Source: Kurthia sibirica
Lineage (GTDB): Bacteria; Bacillota; Bacilli; Bacillales_A; Planococcaceae
Assembly: GCF_003143975.1 (NCBI RefSeq)
Contig: NZ_QFVR01000012.1
Location: 1 to 64,000, forward strand
Direction of reading: 5' to 3'
DNA: 64,000 nucleotides
The notes beneath the pieces were generated by a model. It saw nothing but the letters and a program-made list of their open reading frames with translations, was not told the DNA's origin and ran no database searches. The translations under genes were made by a program, and so were the position numbers. Shown piece by piece: positions 53,574 to 61,437 of the stretch (position 1 is the stretch's first letter; every line of letters begins with the position of its first letter).

Positions 53574-54449
53574 ATGGCATCTATTCTAGTAATTGGTGGT
53601 ACACGTTTTTTCGGCAAAAAATTGGTAAAAAGGCTAATCGACCATGGGGATACAGTTACTGTCATGACACGCACTTCATTACCACCTGAATTTCAGGGAT
53701 ACGTAAACCACCTACAATGTGATCGTACAAATTTTGAAGACTTTAAAACAACAATCGGTGCAAAAACCTTTGATATTATTTATGATAATATCAATTATTC
53801 ACCGCAGGAGGCCACTCAAACAATCGAAGTCTTTGCACAATCAAATCCTCGTTATATTTTCACTTCTACATTGTCTGTTCACGATATGGATGGGCGTGCA
53901 AAAGTTGAAAATGATTTTGACCCTACTACATACCCTTTGATTGCTGGTGATTCTTCACAATTCGACTATGGTGAAGGAAAGCGACAGGCAGAAGCGGCTT
54001 ATTTTCAAAAAGCAGCTTTCCCGGTTGTAGCAGTGCGTTTTCCCATGGTGTTAGGGGAAGATGATTATACACAACGTCTACTATTTCATATCGAGCGCAT
54101 TGAGCAACAAAAAACGATTGCTTTCGTAAATCTCGATGCGGAAATGGGCTTTATCCATTCTGATGAGGCCGCTGATTTTTTATTTTGGGCTGGTCGTGAA
54201 ACCTTCACTGGACCAATCCATGCCGCTTCACACGGGCAGATTTCGATGCAGTCACTCATTTCTTTAATAGAACATAAAACAACTATGCAAGCGATGATTA
54301 CCAATGCCGATGATGAAAAAAACCTGTCACCCTTCGCCATCCCTCAATCATGGTATATGAATACAGATTACGCAGCTTCACTGGGATTCTCTTTTTCTAC
54401 ATTAGATGATTGGTTACCATCACTCATTGAAAAACTTAAAAATAACTAA
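53574..54449 (+). CDS. NAD-dependent epimerase/dehydratase (SDR) family protein
   Basis: A 291-aa extended short-chain dehydrogenase: glycine-rich NAD(P) motif GGTRFFGKKL near residue 7, and a 'YGEGKRQAE' near 133, a version of the YxxxK active-site pair with the Tyr and Lys kept. Such proteins reduce, epimerise or dehydrate nucleotide sugars or other carbonyls; several act as atypical, RNA-binding members. Start behind GGAGG. Monocistronic with a strong terminator. Substrate unknown. Confidence 0.9.
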   Translation: MASILVIGGTRFFGKKLVKRLIDHGDTVTVMTRTSLPPEFQGYVNHLQCDRTNFEDFKTTIGAKTFDIIYDNINYSPQEATQTIEVFAQSNPRYIFTSTLSVHDMDGRAKVENDFDPTTYPLIAGDSSQFDYGEGKRQAEAAYFQKAAFPVVAVRFPMVLGEDDYTQRLLFHIERIEQQKTIAFVNLDAEMGFIHSDEAADFLFWAGRETFTGPIHAASHGQISMQSLISLIEHKTTMQAMITNADDEKNLSPFAIPQSWYMNTDYAASLGFSFSTLDDWLPSLIEKLKNN

Positions 54450-54484
54450 AAAAACGCTAAGGATAATTATCCTTAGCGTTTTTT
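54448..54484 (+). terminator. Terminator of the SDR gene
   Basis: AAAAACGCTAAGGAT and ATCCTTAGCGTTTTT (15 bp, perfect) right after the stop codon. Confidence 0.9.
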
Positions 54485-54687
54485 GGTTCAAAAAGTGTAA
54501 GCAATTTTTTGGAGAAAAGCGGCATACCTTTTCGTTTCCATCTTCTATTTTACTAAATATGCGGACAAAAAACTAGATGTAATACACCACTCTATCGCCT
54601 TGAATGTCCTTGATTTAAGACCTTTTTTGCTTTCACTGTTGCTATATAACGATCGTTACATGAAAAAATGCTCTATTTTTGGTAAAA

Positions 54688-55230
54688 TTATTTTCCCCAT
54701 AGACGTTCATAACTAATACGATCTGTCATTTGAGTCACGAGAAAGACATCTGGATTAGATAGTGCTTGCCAATCTTTATAGTGTAAGTTTGCGTTAATTG
54801 TCAAAAGGAAATTGATGATCAGATTACCATGACTGACGATTACTATATGGTCATCTTCTCCTGCAAATATATCTTCCATCACGGCGATGATACGCGCTTG
54901 TGCTTCACGCGAAGACTCACCACCTTCATAGGAAATATCTGGATTTTGAAAGGAGATTTTTAATTTTTCTTGCCAATCATCTATTGCCACTGTACTAAAA
55001 ATACGTTCGGTTAGACGTGGTTCTTTATCAATTGGTAAATTGCGTGCTTGTGCTAAGGGTTCGATTGTTTGGAGTGCACGGTCATAAGTGCTACTAATAA
55101 TACGCTCAATTTTAATATGTTCAAAAAAAGAAACCAGCTCTTCTGCTTGCTTCACCCCTTCTGAAGTTAGTTGGGCATTTGGCATTTGACCATCTGCTGA
55201 GCAGTGGCGGACAATATAAATATTCTTCAT
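54688..55230 (-). CDS. Histidine phosphatase family protein
   Basis: A 180-aa cytosolic phosphatase of the phosphoglycerate-mutase-like fold. The catalytic motif reads IVRHC (residues 5-9), with Cys in place of the usual Gly of RHG; the second conserved histidine is in IVIVSHGNLI near 140 and an Arg in SSTYDRALQT near 52 is kept. Overlaps the stop of the upstream 61-aa membrane protein gene by a few bases, so the two are coupled. Substrate unknown. Confidence 0.88.
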   Translation of the reverse strand: MKNIYIVRHCSADGQMPNAQLTSEGVKQAEELVSFFEHIKIERIISSTYDRALQTIEPLAQARNLPIDKEPRLTERIFSTVAIDDWQEKLKISFQNPDISYEGGESSREAQARIIAVMEDIFAGEDDHIVIVSHGNLIINFLLTINANLHYKDWQALSNPDVFLVTQMTDRISYERLWGK

Positions 55231-55412
55231 TCAGTCCCTCCTGTTTTACGATCCTGCTTTCGATACGATTGTAGAGACAATAAACCAATCGACAGTGCCA
55301 TCGCACAAAAAAAGCTTGGAAAATCAAAGGTTTTATATGTAATTAATTTGTTTAAAAAAATTACGATCATTAACAAAGTTAAAATACTTAGCATCAATAT
55401 TAGTTTTCTCAT
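55227..55412 (-). CDS. Small two-span membrane protein (61 aa)
   Basis: Two hydrophobic helices (about 2-22 and 30-48), then a basic tail SYRKQDRKTGGTE. GGGGTGGG lies just before the ATG. Its stop overlaps the start of the phosphatase gene, a firm sign of a real coupled gene. Family not recognised. Confidence 0.75.
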   Translation of the reverse strand: MRKLILMLSILTLLMIVIFLNKLITYKTFDFPSFFCAMALSIGLLSLQSYRKQDRKTGGTE

Positions 55413-55448
55413 GTTCCCACCCCTTATTCCCCATTATTATACACAAAA

Positions 55449-55475
55449 AAGGTGAGAGTTTGCGAACTCTCACCA
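55449..55475 (-). terminator. Terminator of the 36-aa membrane protein gene
   Basis: GGTGAGAGTT and AACTCTCACC (10 bp, perfect) around a four-base loop, then six T leftward. The stop codon lies in the first arm. Confidence 0.88.
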
Positions 55476-55580
55476 CGGAAATATAAGCCAAATTAAATAC
55501 AACGGTATAATTATTGCCACAATATAAAAAATGAGGCTTTTGCCCATACATTTTAACTTGTTTAACATACTATTTATCAT
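55470..55580 (-). CDS. Small single-span membrane protein (36 aa)
   Basis: Frame MINSMLNKLKCMGKSLIF then YIVAIIIPLYLIWLIFPW and a stop: short basic N-terminus and one hydrophobic helix, 36 aa in all. TGGAGTCGAG lies just before the ATG. It has its own terminator, which overlaps the stop codon. Function unknown. Confidence 0.65.
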   Translation of the reverse strand: MINSMLNKLKCMGKSLIFYIVAIIIPLYLIWLIFPW

Positions 55581-55634
55581 GCACTCGACTCCAAACTATA
55601 ATAGCTTTAGTATAACGAATGAACAATCACTTTA

Positions 55635-56750
55635 CTATTTAAGTATCTTACCCCGACCATTTTTATCACCCATATAATTTAAAATAACAACGCTATCACC
55701 ATATTGATCGAAATCATAAACGGCAGAACTAGCATTTTTCAAGAGTTTACCGTAATAATAGGCTTTTCCATTGAAAACACCATGTGCTTTCTTCCCATTA
55801 ATCCATAACACGCCTTTTATATCTGTCTTTAATGTATCTTGTCCTGCAGCATTTGCATACCATAATTGGCTTCCTTTTTTATACCACGCTTTTTTTACGA
55901 GTTGTCCTTTTTTATAGATCACACGATTATTGACACGACCATCTGCTAATACTCCATCAAAATAAATTTTGCCATCCGTATATTTTTTTGCGATCACACG
56001 CCCATTTTTATCTGCATAAAAATGATAGTTGTTTTGCTGATCTACTACAGTTAACCAACCACTTTTCACTAATTTCCCCTCATTATATAAACGCAAATCA
56101 TTGTCCTGAGGTAATAAATTTGATGTTGCTGTACTTTTCACAAGTGAGGGCATCTTAAAACTGCCTCTCGCTTTAACGCCATAGATATCATAGGTCATAG
56201 CATCGGGTGCTTTGGCTGCATTGTATTTTTTGCCCGTTGTTTTATAAAGTAAATTCGTAAGACCCCAGACATTACTGTCTGTGGCAATATAATAATAGGC
56301 TTTATTAGAAGAATCACCATAATAAGCATCCAAATATGCTTTATTAACTTTATTTTCATAATACTTTTTGGCCAAAGGTGAATTACCAATACGTTGCTTT
56401 AGTGAAAGTTGTAGCCATTGATCTGCTTTGGCAACTTTACCATTTTTATAATAACGAAATGCCATAGAAAAAATGGCGTTTGCTTGATCTTCCTTAGACA
56501 GCCCCTTAGTTAAAGCACTACCGTTTGATTTTAATGCCGGAAAACTGCCTTGTGCTTTTAGTCCAGTGGTATATAAATATCCTTTATAATTACCTGAAAA
56601 TAGTTTGTTATTTTTATACAATTGGCCATTTGTAACTTTATATACTGATGATTTTGCTGCATCAACAATAGCTGGTTGCCAAAAAAATGTAACGGCGATT
56701 ATCACACTTAAAAACAATGCAATATAAGACAACAATAATGTTTTTTTCAC
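55635..56750 (-). CDS. Secreted protein with repeated aromatic/lysine segments
   Basis: A 371-aa protein with a signal peptide (1-32, ending WQPAIVDA). The mature part is rich in Tyr, Lys and Gly and has repeated short segments of the type 'LYKNNKLFSGNYKGYLY', 'GKIYFDGVLADGRV', 'GVLWINGKKAHGVFNGKAYYYG', which suggest a string of small beta-hairpins as in choline-binding-like repeats, though without the Trp-pairs of that family. No LPXTG. The start is a GTG behind GGTGGGG. Role in the cell wall is a guess. Confidence 0.75.
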   Translation of the reverse strand: MKKTLLLSYIALFLSVIIAVTFFWQPAIVDAAKSSVYKVTNGQLYKNNKLFSGNYKGYLYTTGLKAQGSFPALKSNGSALTKGLSKEDQANAIFSMAFRYYKNGKVAKADQWLQLSLKQRIGNSPLAKKYYENKVNKAYLDAYYGDSSNKAYYYIATDSNVWGLTNLLYKTTGKKYNAAKAPDAMTYDIYGVKARGSFKMPSLVKSTATSNLLPQDNDLRLYNEGKLVKSGWLTVVDQQNNYHFYADKNGRVIAKKYTDGKIYFDGVLADGRVNNRVIYKKGQLVKKAWYKKGSQLWYANAAGQDTLKTDIKGVLWINGKKAHGVFNGKAYYYGKLLKNASSAVYDFDQYGDSVVILNYMGDKNGRGKILK

Positions 56751-57187
56751 GTTACCCCACCTTTATACAATATTGCCATCATTTTACTATATAATTGATT
56801 ATTACACAAAATTGAGGTGTACTATAATACTATTCGGATTTTATAATCAACATATAAATAAAATACAGTGCGCACCTCAAAAGTAACTTATTTATAATAA
56901 GAGACGTTTTTTGGTTCTGTTACAAAGCTATAAATAGGTATAGTCACTATTATGCTCAACAAAGAATTTTATACTGCTATTCTCAGTAGTTTTTTGAGTT
57001 CACCGCCTAGTGAAAAGTCGTAGACACTTCTTTTTTATTTGAAAGCTTATATAAATGCCTAGTTGCAAAATCCAATAATCTGATACGTTCAATACATTTC
57101 CAAATTTCAATGTCTTTTTTTCCAATTCTAGTTACTATAAAATGAATTATAATTCTAAAAAATGTATATAAATACATTTTTACATTC
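56751..57187. other. Gene-free region
   Basis: No open frame with a ribosome binding site is found. The only notable sequence is GGTTCTGTTACAAAGCT at 56913-56929, 15 of 17 bases like the end of IS6/IS257-type elements, with no second end or transposase in sight. Confidence 0.5.
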
Positions 57188-57223
57188 GAAAAAGGGTAAG
57201 GTCATATAGACCTTACCCTTTTT
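57188..57223 (-). terminator. Terminator of the cold-shock gene
   Basis: AAAAGGGTAAGGTC and GACCTTACCCTTTT (14 bp, perfect) with T runs on both sides, about 45 bases past the csp stop codon. Confidence 0.88.
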
Positions 57224-57269
57224 ACCACAAATGTCGTAAAGACGACTCCTATTGTTTTAAACCTTATGA

Positions 57270-57470
57270 TTAAAGTTTAGTTACGTTAGTAGCTTGTGGT
57301 CCGCGGTTACCTTCTTCAACTTCAAATTCAACTTTTTGACCTTCGTCTAAAGTTTTGAATCCTTCGCCTTGGATAGCTGAGAAATGTACGAATACGTCGT
57401 TTCCGCCTTCAACTTCGATGAAGCCAAAACCTTTTTCTGCGTTAAACCATTTTACTGTACCTTGTGTCAT
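57270..57470 (-). CDS. cspD: Cold-shock protein (CspA family)
   Basis: A 66-aa single-domain RNA chaperone: RNP1 KGFGFIEV near residue 13 and RNP2 VFVHFSAI near 26, full family length. It binds single-stranded RNA/DNA and helps translation in the cold. The start is the ATG at 57470 behind AGGAGG; longer in-frame starts run into the leader. A roughly 140-base leader between promoter and start fits cold-shock post-transcriptional control. cspD is a best guess among paralogous names. Confidence 0.93.
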   Translation of the reverse strand: MTQGTVKWFNAEKGFGFIEVEGGNDVFVHFSAIQGEGFKTLDEGQKVEFEVEEGNRGPQATNVTKL

Positions 57471-57616
57471 TTTAAATGACCTCCTATTAATGAATTCAAT
57501 AATAGTATTGTTCAACCGGAATAAAAAAAACACCTGATCACTGAGACCGTATTTATACAAGTCTCTTGAACAGATGAATGTATTGTATACGCTGAGCCAA
57601 TTTCATTATTAACATT

Positions 57617-57645
57617 AGTATATACTATTCCCAATAATTTGTCTA
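57617..57645 (-). promoter_or_regulatory. Promoter of the cold-shock gene
   Basis: Leftward TAGACA (complement of 57640-57645) and TATACT (complement of 57617-57622) with exactly 17 bp between, giving an RNA leader of about 140 bases before the csp start. Confidence 0.7.
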
Positions 57646-57838
57646 AAAATCTGCATGAGAAAGTGAGGTATTTCAACGTCAATCGTATTTATGTCAAAAA
57701 TTTTCAATTATATTTTATGACAAAAAACACCTTGAAACCTTGCTATAGAAACAATCCACTAATTACTTTATCTAGTTAATTATACCATATTAAATGGTTA
57801 TATTCCCCTTTAAGTGATCATCAAAAAAATCCTTTTAA

Positions 57839-57885
57839 AGTGAGTACTCACTATCTTTTTTAATGAAAATACGCTATACTCACTT
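57839..57885 (+). promoter_or_regulatory. Palindromic operator and promoter before the hydroxyacyl-CoA dehydrogenase gene
   Basis: AGTGAGTACTCACT (57839-57852) is a perfect 14-bp palindrome of the TetR-operator type, with a further ACTCACTT half-site at 57878-57885. A TATACT -10 box (57875-57880) lies between, so a bound repressor would cover the promoter. No regulator gene is adjacent. Confidence 0.5.
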
Positions 57886-57971
57886 CAGATTACTTTTATT
57901 ACCTGATTATTTTTCACCTATTATGGGAATGGAATATAGTAATTAACTATAATTTGAAGGAGTGTTTTTTA

Positions 57972-58862
57972 ATGAATTTTAAAAATGTAACTGTCGCTGG
58001 TAGCGGTGTACTCGGTAGTCAAATTGCTTTTCAAACTGCTTTTAAAGGTTTTAATGTAAGTATTTATGATATTAATGATCAAGCAATTGATGCTGCAAAA
58101 GATCGTGTGGCACAGCTTGCTGAAACATATAAAGTCGCTGTATCCGCAACTGACTCAGATATTCAAGCAACTTTAGAGAGATTAAGCTTTTTCACTGATC
58201 TTCGTTTAGCTGTTGCAGATGCAGATTTAGTGATAGAAGCAGTTCCAGAAAAAATGGAAATTAAAGCGAGCTTTTATGAAGGATTAGCTAAAGTTGCACC
58301 TGAAAAAACAATTTTCGCTACAAACTCTTCTACGATGGTCCCTAGTCAATTCCGTCAATATACAGGACGCCCAGAGAAATTTCTTGCCCTTCATTTTGCC
58401 AATGAGATTTGGAAAAATAATACGGCTGAAATAATGGGTCATGATGGTACAAATCCAGCGGTAGAAGAAGATGTTATCGCGTTTGCTAAAGCAATTGGCA
58501 TGGTAGCCTTGCATATTAAAAAAGAACAACCGGGTTATATTTTAAACACATTATTAGTCCCATTATTAAATGCCGGCCAATATTTATATGCCAATGATAT
58601 TGCCGACCCTGAAACAATCGATAAAACATGGATGATTGCCACAGGAGCTCCTCAAGGACCATTTGGCATTCTAGATGTCGTTGGTCTGCAAACAGCATAT
58701 AATATTGTATCTAATGCTGCTGCAAAAGATCCCGGTGCTGCAAAAATTGCTAAAAAATTAAAAGAAGATTTTATTGATAAAGGTAAAATGGGTGTTGCTA
58801 CAGGTGAAGGTTTCTACAAATATCCAAACCCTGCATTTTTAGATCCTAACTTTTTAAAATAA
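57972..58862 (+). CDS. 3-hydroxyacyl-CoA dehydrogenase (3-hydroxybutyryl-CoA dehydrogenase type)
   Basis: A 296-aa NAD-dependent enzyme oxidising 3-hydroxyacyl-CoA. The Rossmann motif AGSGVLGSQIA is at residues 8-18, the ATNSSTMVPS stretch near 110 and FANEIWKNN near 133 take the place of the substrate-binding Ser/His/Asn region; the usual HFFNP is changed to HFANE, so its substrate may differ. The start at 57972 follows GAAGGAG (an ATG at 57954 is weaker). Single gene with a palindromic operator ahead and a terminator after it. Confidence 0.87.
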   Translation: MNFKNVTVAGSGVLGSQIAFQTAFKGFNVSIYDINDQAIDAAKDRVAQLAETYKVAVSATDSDIQATLERLSFFTDLRLAVADADLVIEAVPEKMEIKASFYEGLAKVAPEKTIFATNSSTMVPSQFRQYTGRPEKFLALHFANEIWKNNTAEIMGHDGTNPAVEEDVIAFAKAIGMVALHIKKEQPGYILNTLLVPLLNAGQYLYANDIADPETIDKTWMIATGAPQGPFGILDVVGLQTAYNIVSNAAAKDPGAAKIAKKLKEDFIDKGKMGVATGEGFYKYPNPAFLDPNFLK

Positions 58863-58870
58863 TATTTTCT

Positions 58871-58901
58871 AAGCAAAGCTGTAATGAGCTTTGCTTTTTT
58901 T
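58871..58901 (+). terminator. Terminator of the hydroxyacyl-CoA dehydrogenase gene
   Basis: AAGCAAAGCT and AGCTTTGCTT (10 bp, perfect) around a five-base loop, followed by a run of T. Confidence 0.88.
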
Positions 58902-58924
58902 ATTCGCTTTTTTAGTATTTGTTA

Positions 58925-58957
58925 GTTCATAATTAATTCATAAGTAGTCTATATACT
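58925..58957 (+). promoter_or_regulatory. Direct repeat and promoter of the ABC/two-component operon
   Basis: GTTCATAAT (58925-58933) and ATTCATAAG (58936-58944) repeat with an 11-bp period. A TATACT -10 box starts seven bases after the repeat (58952-58957), with no -35 match. The spacing and sequence copy the hrtBA promoter at 37140-37172 and fit an OmpR-family activator, probably the operon's own regulator. Confidence 0.7.
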
Positions 58958-58998
58958 CATTTCATGTACTGAAGATTGCTTTGAAAGGAAGAATTAAT

Positions 58999-60738
58999 TT
59001 GAAAAAAGAAAAAGGTTGGAAGCGATTCCTACGACTCTTAAAAGAAACAAAGCCACCGAAACTATTAATTGGTATTGCCTTGCTCCTCACTTTAGGTTCA
59101 ACCGCCGTAGCATTAATGGTTCCGTTATTTACAAAAAATCTAATCAATGATTTTACTGTCAACTCGATTACCGCCTCAACGATCAGCATTTTAGTAGGCG
59201 CTATTTTACTCCAAGCACTTGCTTCTGGTTTTTCCATCTATTTACTCAATCGTATCGGCCAAACAATTGTAGCCGGTATCCGACAAAAATTATGGAAAAA
59301 ACTATTAGTATTACCGATTGATTATTTTGACGAACATCCGTCAGGTGAAACAGTTAGCCGTATGACCAATGATACGACTATTGTAAAAACACTAATTTCT
59401 GACCATACAGCCAATTTTATCGCTGGTATTATTTCAATCATTGGTGCAGTAATCGTGTTATTCATGCTAGATTGGCGCATGACGGCTGCGATGTTTGTCG
59501 CATTTCCATTGGCGGCACTTGTACTCGTACCACTTGGTAGAAGAATGTTCTCGATTTCAAAAGAAACACAAACTGAAACTGGTAAATTCACCGCATTATT
59601 AACGCAGGTTTTATCAGAAATTCGTTTAGTAAAATCATCGAATTCTGAAAAAATAGAAGAAGAAAATGGTCGCAAAGGCATTCATAACCTTTTTATCTTT
59701 GGTTTGCGTGAAGCGAAAATCAATTCATTAGTAGGACCTATAATGAATCTTGTTATGATGGTTTTATTGGTTGTCCTACTTGGTTATGGTGGGATGCGTG
59801 TTTCTTCTGGAGCATTATCTGCTGGTTCTTTAGTTGCATTCATCATGTATTTATTTCAAATTATTATGCCGATTGCTCAAATTGCTGATTTCTTCACTCA
59901 ATTTCAAAAAGCGTCAGGTGCAACAGAACGCATTATTGAAATCATGGATGCCGATTCAGAATTAGATGGTACACAAGAAGTACACAATATGGAACAAGTA
60001 ATTACAGTAAAAAATGTACATTACGCTTATAAAGAAGATACACCCATATTGAAAAATATTAACTTTGAAATTGAACCTGGTAAAGTAACAGCTATTGTCG
60101 GGCCAAGTGGAAGTGGTAAAACAACGTTATTTTCATTATTTGAACGCTTCTATACGCCACAATCTGGCGATATTTTATTGGGTAATCAATCGATTCAAGA
60201 CTTCTCATTATTATCTTGGCGTAGCAAAATTGGCTATGTATCACAGGAAAGTCCCATTATAGCAGGTACGATTCGTGACAATATTGTTTATGGTTTAGAA
60301 TATGAAGTAACGGATCAGGAAATTGATACGGTTATTAAAATGGCTTACGCTGATCAGTTTATTACTAATCTTGAAAATGGTATCTATACGGAAGTAGGCG
60401 AACGGGGTATGAAGCTTTCGGGTGGTCAACGCCAACGTCTAGCGATTGCTCGAGCATTTTTACGTAATCCGAAAATTCTCATGCTTGATGAAGCGACATC
60501 AAGTTTAGATAGTAAATCTGAAAAAGTTGTCCAATTAGCGCTCGAACAATTAATGTCTGGTCGTACAACAATTGTCATCGCTCATCGACTTTCGACTATT
60601 ATTAATTCAGATAAAATCATTTTCCTAGAACACGGTGAAATAACTGGTTCTGGTGTACATGAAGAACTATACCATACCCATGCACTCTACAAAGAATTCA
60701 CCGATCAACAACTGCATAGTCGCATAGAGATGTCTTAA
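58999..60738 (+). CDS. ABC exporter, fused permease-ATPase (BmrA-like half transporter)
   Basis: A 579-aa homodimeric-type exporter: six helices (residues 25-305), then the ATPase with Walker A GPSGSGKT near 370, signature LSGGQRQR near 472, Walker B LMLDEA near 494 and H-loop IAHRLST. Resembles BmrA/MsbA-type multidrug or lipid exporters. The start is a TTG at 58999, seven bases after AGGAAG. First gene of an operon with a response regulator 15 bases downstream. Substrate unknown, but the regulator pairing suggests a toxic compound. Confidence 0.92.
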   Translation: MKKEKGWKRFLRLLKETKPPKLLIGIALLLTLGSTAVALMVPLFTKNLINDFTVNSITASTISILVGAILLQALASGFSIYLLNRIGQTIVAGIRQKLWKKLLVLPIDYFDEHPSGETVSRMTNDTTIVKTLISDHTANFIAGIISIIGAVIVLFMLDWRMTAAMFVAFPLAALVLVPLGRRMFSISKETQTETGKFTALLTQVLSEIRLVKSSNSEKIEEENGRKGIHNLFIFGLREAKINSLVGPIMNLVMMVLLVVLLGYGGMRVSSGALSAGSLVAFIMYLFQIIMPIAQIADFFTQFQKASGATERIIEIMDADSELDGTQEVHNMEQVITVKNVHYAYKEDTPILKNINFEIEPGKVTAIVGPSGSGKTTLFSLFERFYTPQSGDILLGNQSIQDFSLLSWRSKIGYVSQESPIIAGTIRDNIVYGLEYEVTDQEIDTVIKMAYADQFITNLENGIYTEVGERGMKLSGGQRQRLAIARAFLRNPKILMLDEATSSLDSKSEKVVQLALEQLMSGRTTIVIAHRLSTIINSDKIIFLEHGEITGSGVHEELYHTHALYKEFTDQQLHSRIEMS

Positions 60739-60753
60739 AAGGGAGTGGAATCT

Positions 60754-61437
60754 ATGACAACATTATTGATTGTTGATGATGATGATAATATTAGAGAACT
60801 TTTACAGCTTTTTTTATCGGCAGAGGGGTATCAAATTATACAGGCAGAAAATGGTGTAGTCGCCCTTGAAAAACTGGATATACAAAAAATTGACGCTGCT
60901 ATCATAGATGTCATGATGCCAGAAATGGATGGTTGGGAACTTGTTGAAGCCATTCGAAGCTATAGTGATATTCCTTTACTCATGCTGACTGCTAAAGGTG
61001 AAACTGCGCAAAAAGTACGTGGTTTCTCGCTTGGTATAGATGATTATTTAACAAAACCTTTCGAACCTATCGAAGTTGTTATGCGGATCAAAGCATTATT
61101 GAAACGCTATAAAATTGCTAGTTCTCAGCAAGTAACTGTTGGCTATTTAACGCTTGATCATCATTCCAATAGCATTCAACTTGGCAATAATACGATTCAA
61201 ATTCCTCAAAAGGAATTTGAATTACTGTTCAAGTTTGCTAGTTATCCAAATAAAACATTTTCACGTGCCCAACTAATAGAAGATATTTGGGGATACGACT
61301 ATGAAGGTGATGAACGAACGATTGATGTGCATATTAAACGTTTACGTGAACGTTTTTCAGAAGCACAAGTCGGTTTTAAAATCGCGACCATTTGGCGTCT
61401 AGGTTATCGATTGGAGTTTACACCTAATGAAAAATAA
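60754..61437 (+). CDS. OmpR-family response regulator (HssR-like paralog)
   Basis: A 227-aa regulator: acidic pocket DDDD (8-11), phospho-acceptor Asp52 in AIIDVMMP, Lys near 102 in LTKPFEP, and a winged-helix domain whose recognition segment GDERTIDVHIKRLRERF is almost identical to that of HssR at 35039-35716. It likely activates the direct-repeat promoter ahead of the ABC gene. Start at 60754 behind GGGAG. Its last codons overlap the kinase start by 11 bases. Confidence 0.92.
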   Translation: MTTLLIVDDDDNIRELLQLFLSAEGYQIIQAENGVVALEKLDIQKIDAAIIDVMMPEMDGWELVEAIRSYSDIPLLMLTAKGETAQKVRGFSLGIDDYLTKPFEPIEVVMRIKALLKRYKIASSQQVTVGYLTLDHHSNSIQLGNNTIQIPQKEFELLFKFASYPNKTFSRAQLIEDIWGYDYEGDERTIDVHIKRLRERFSEAQVGFKIATIWRLGYRLEFTPNEK

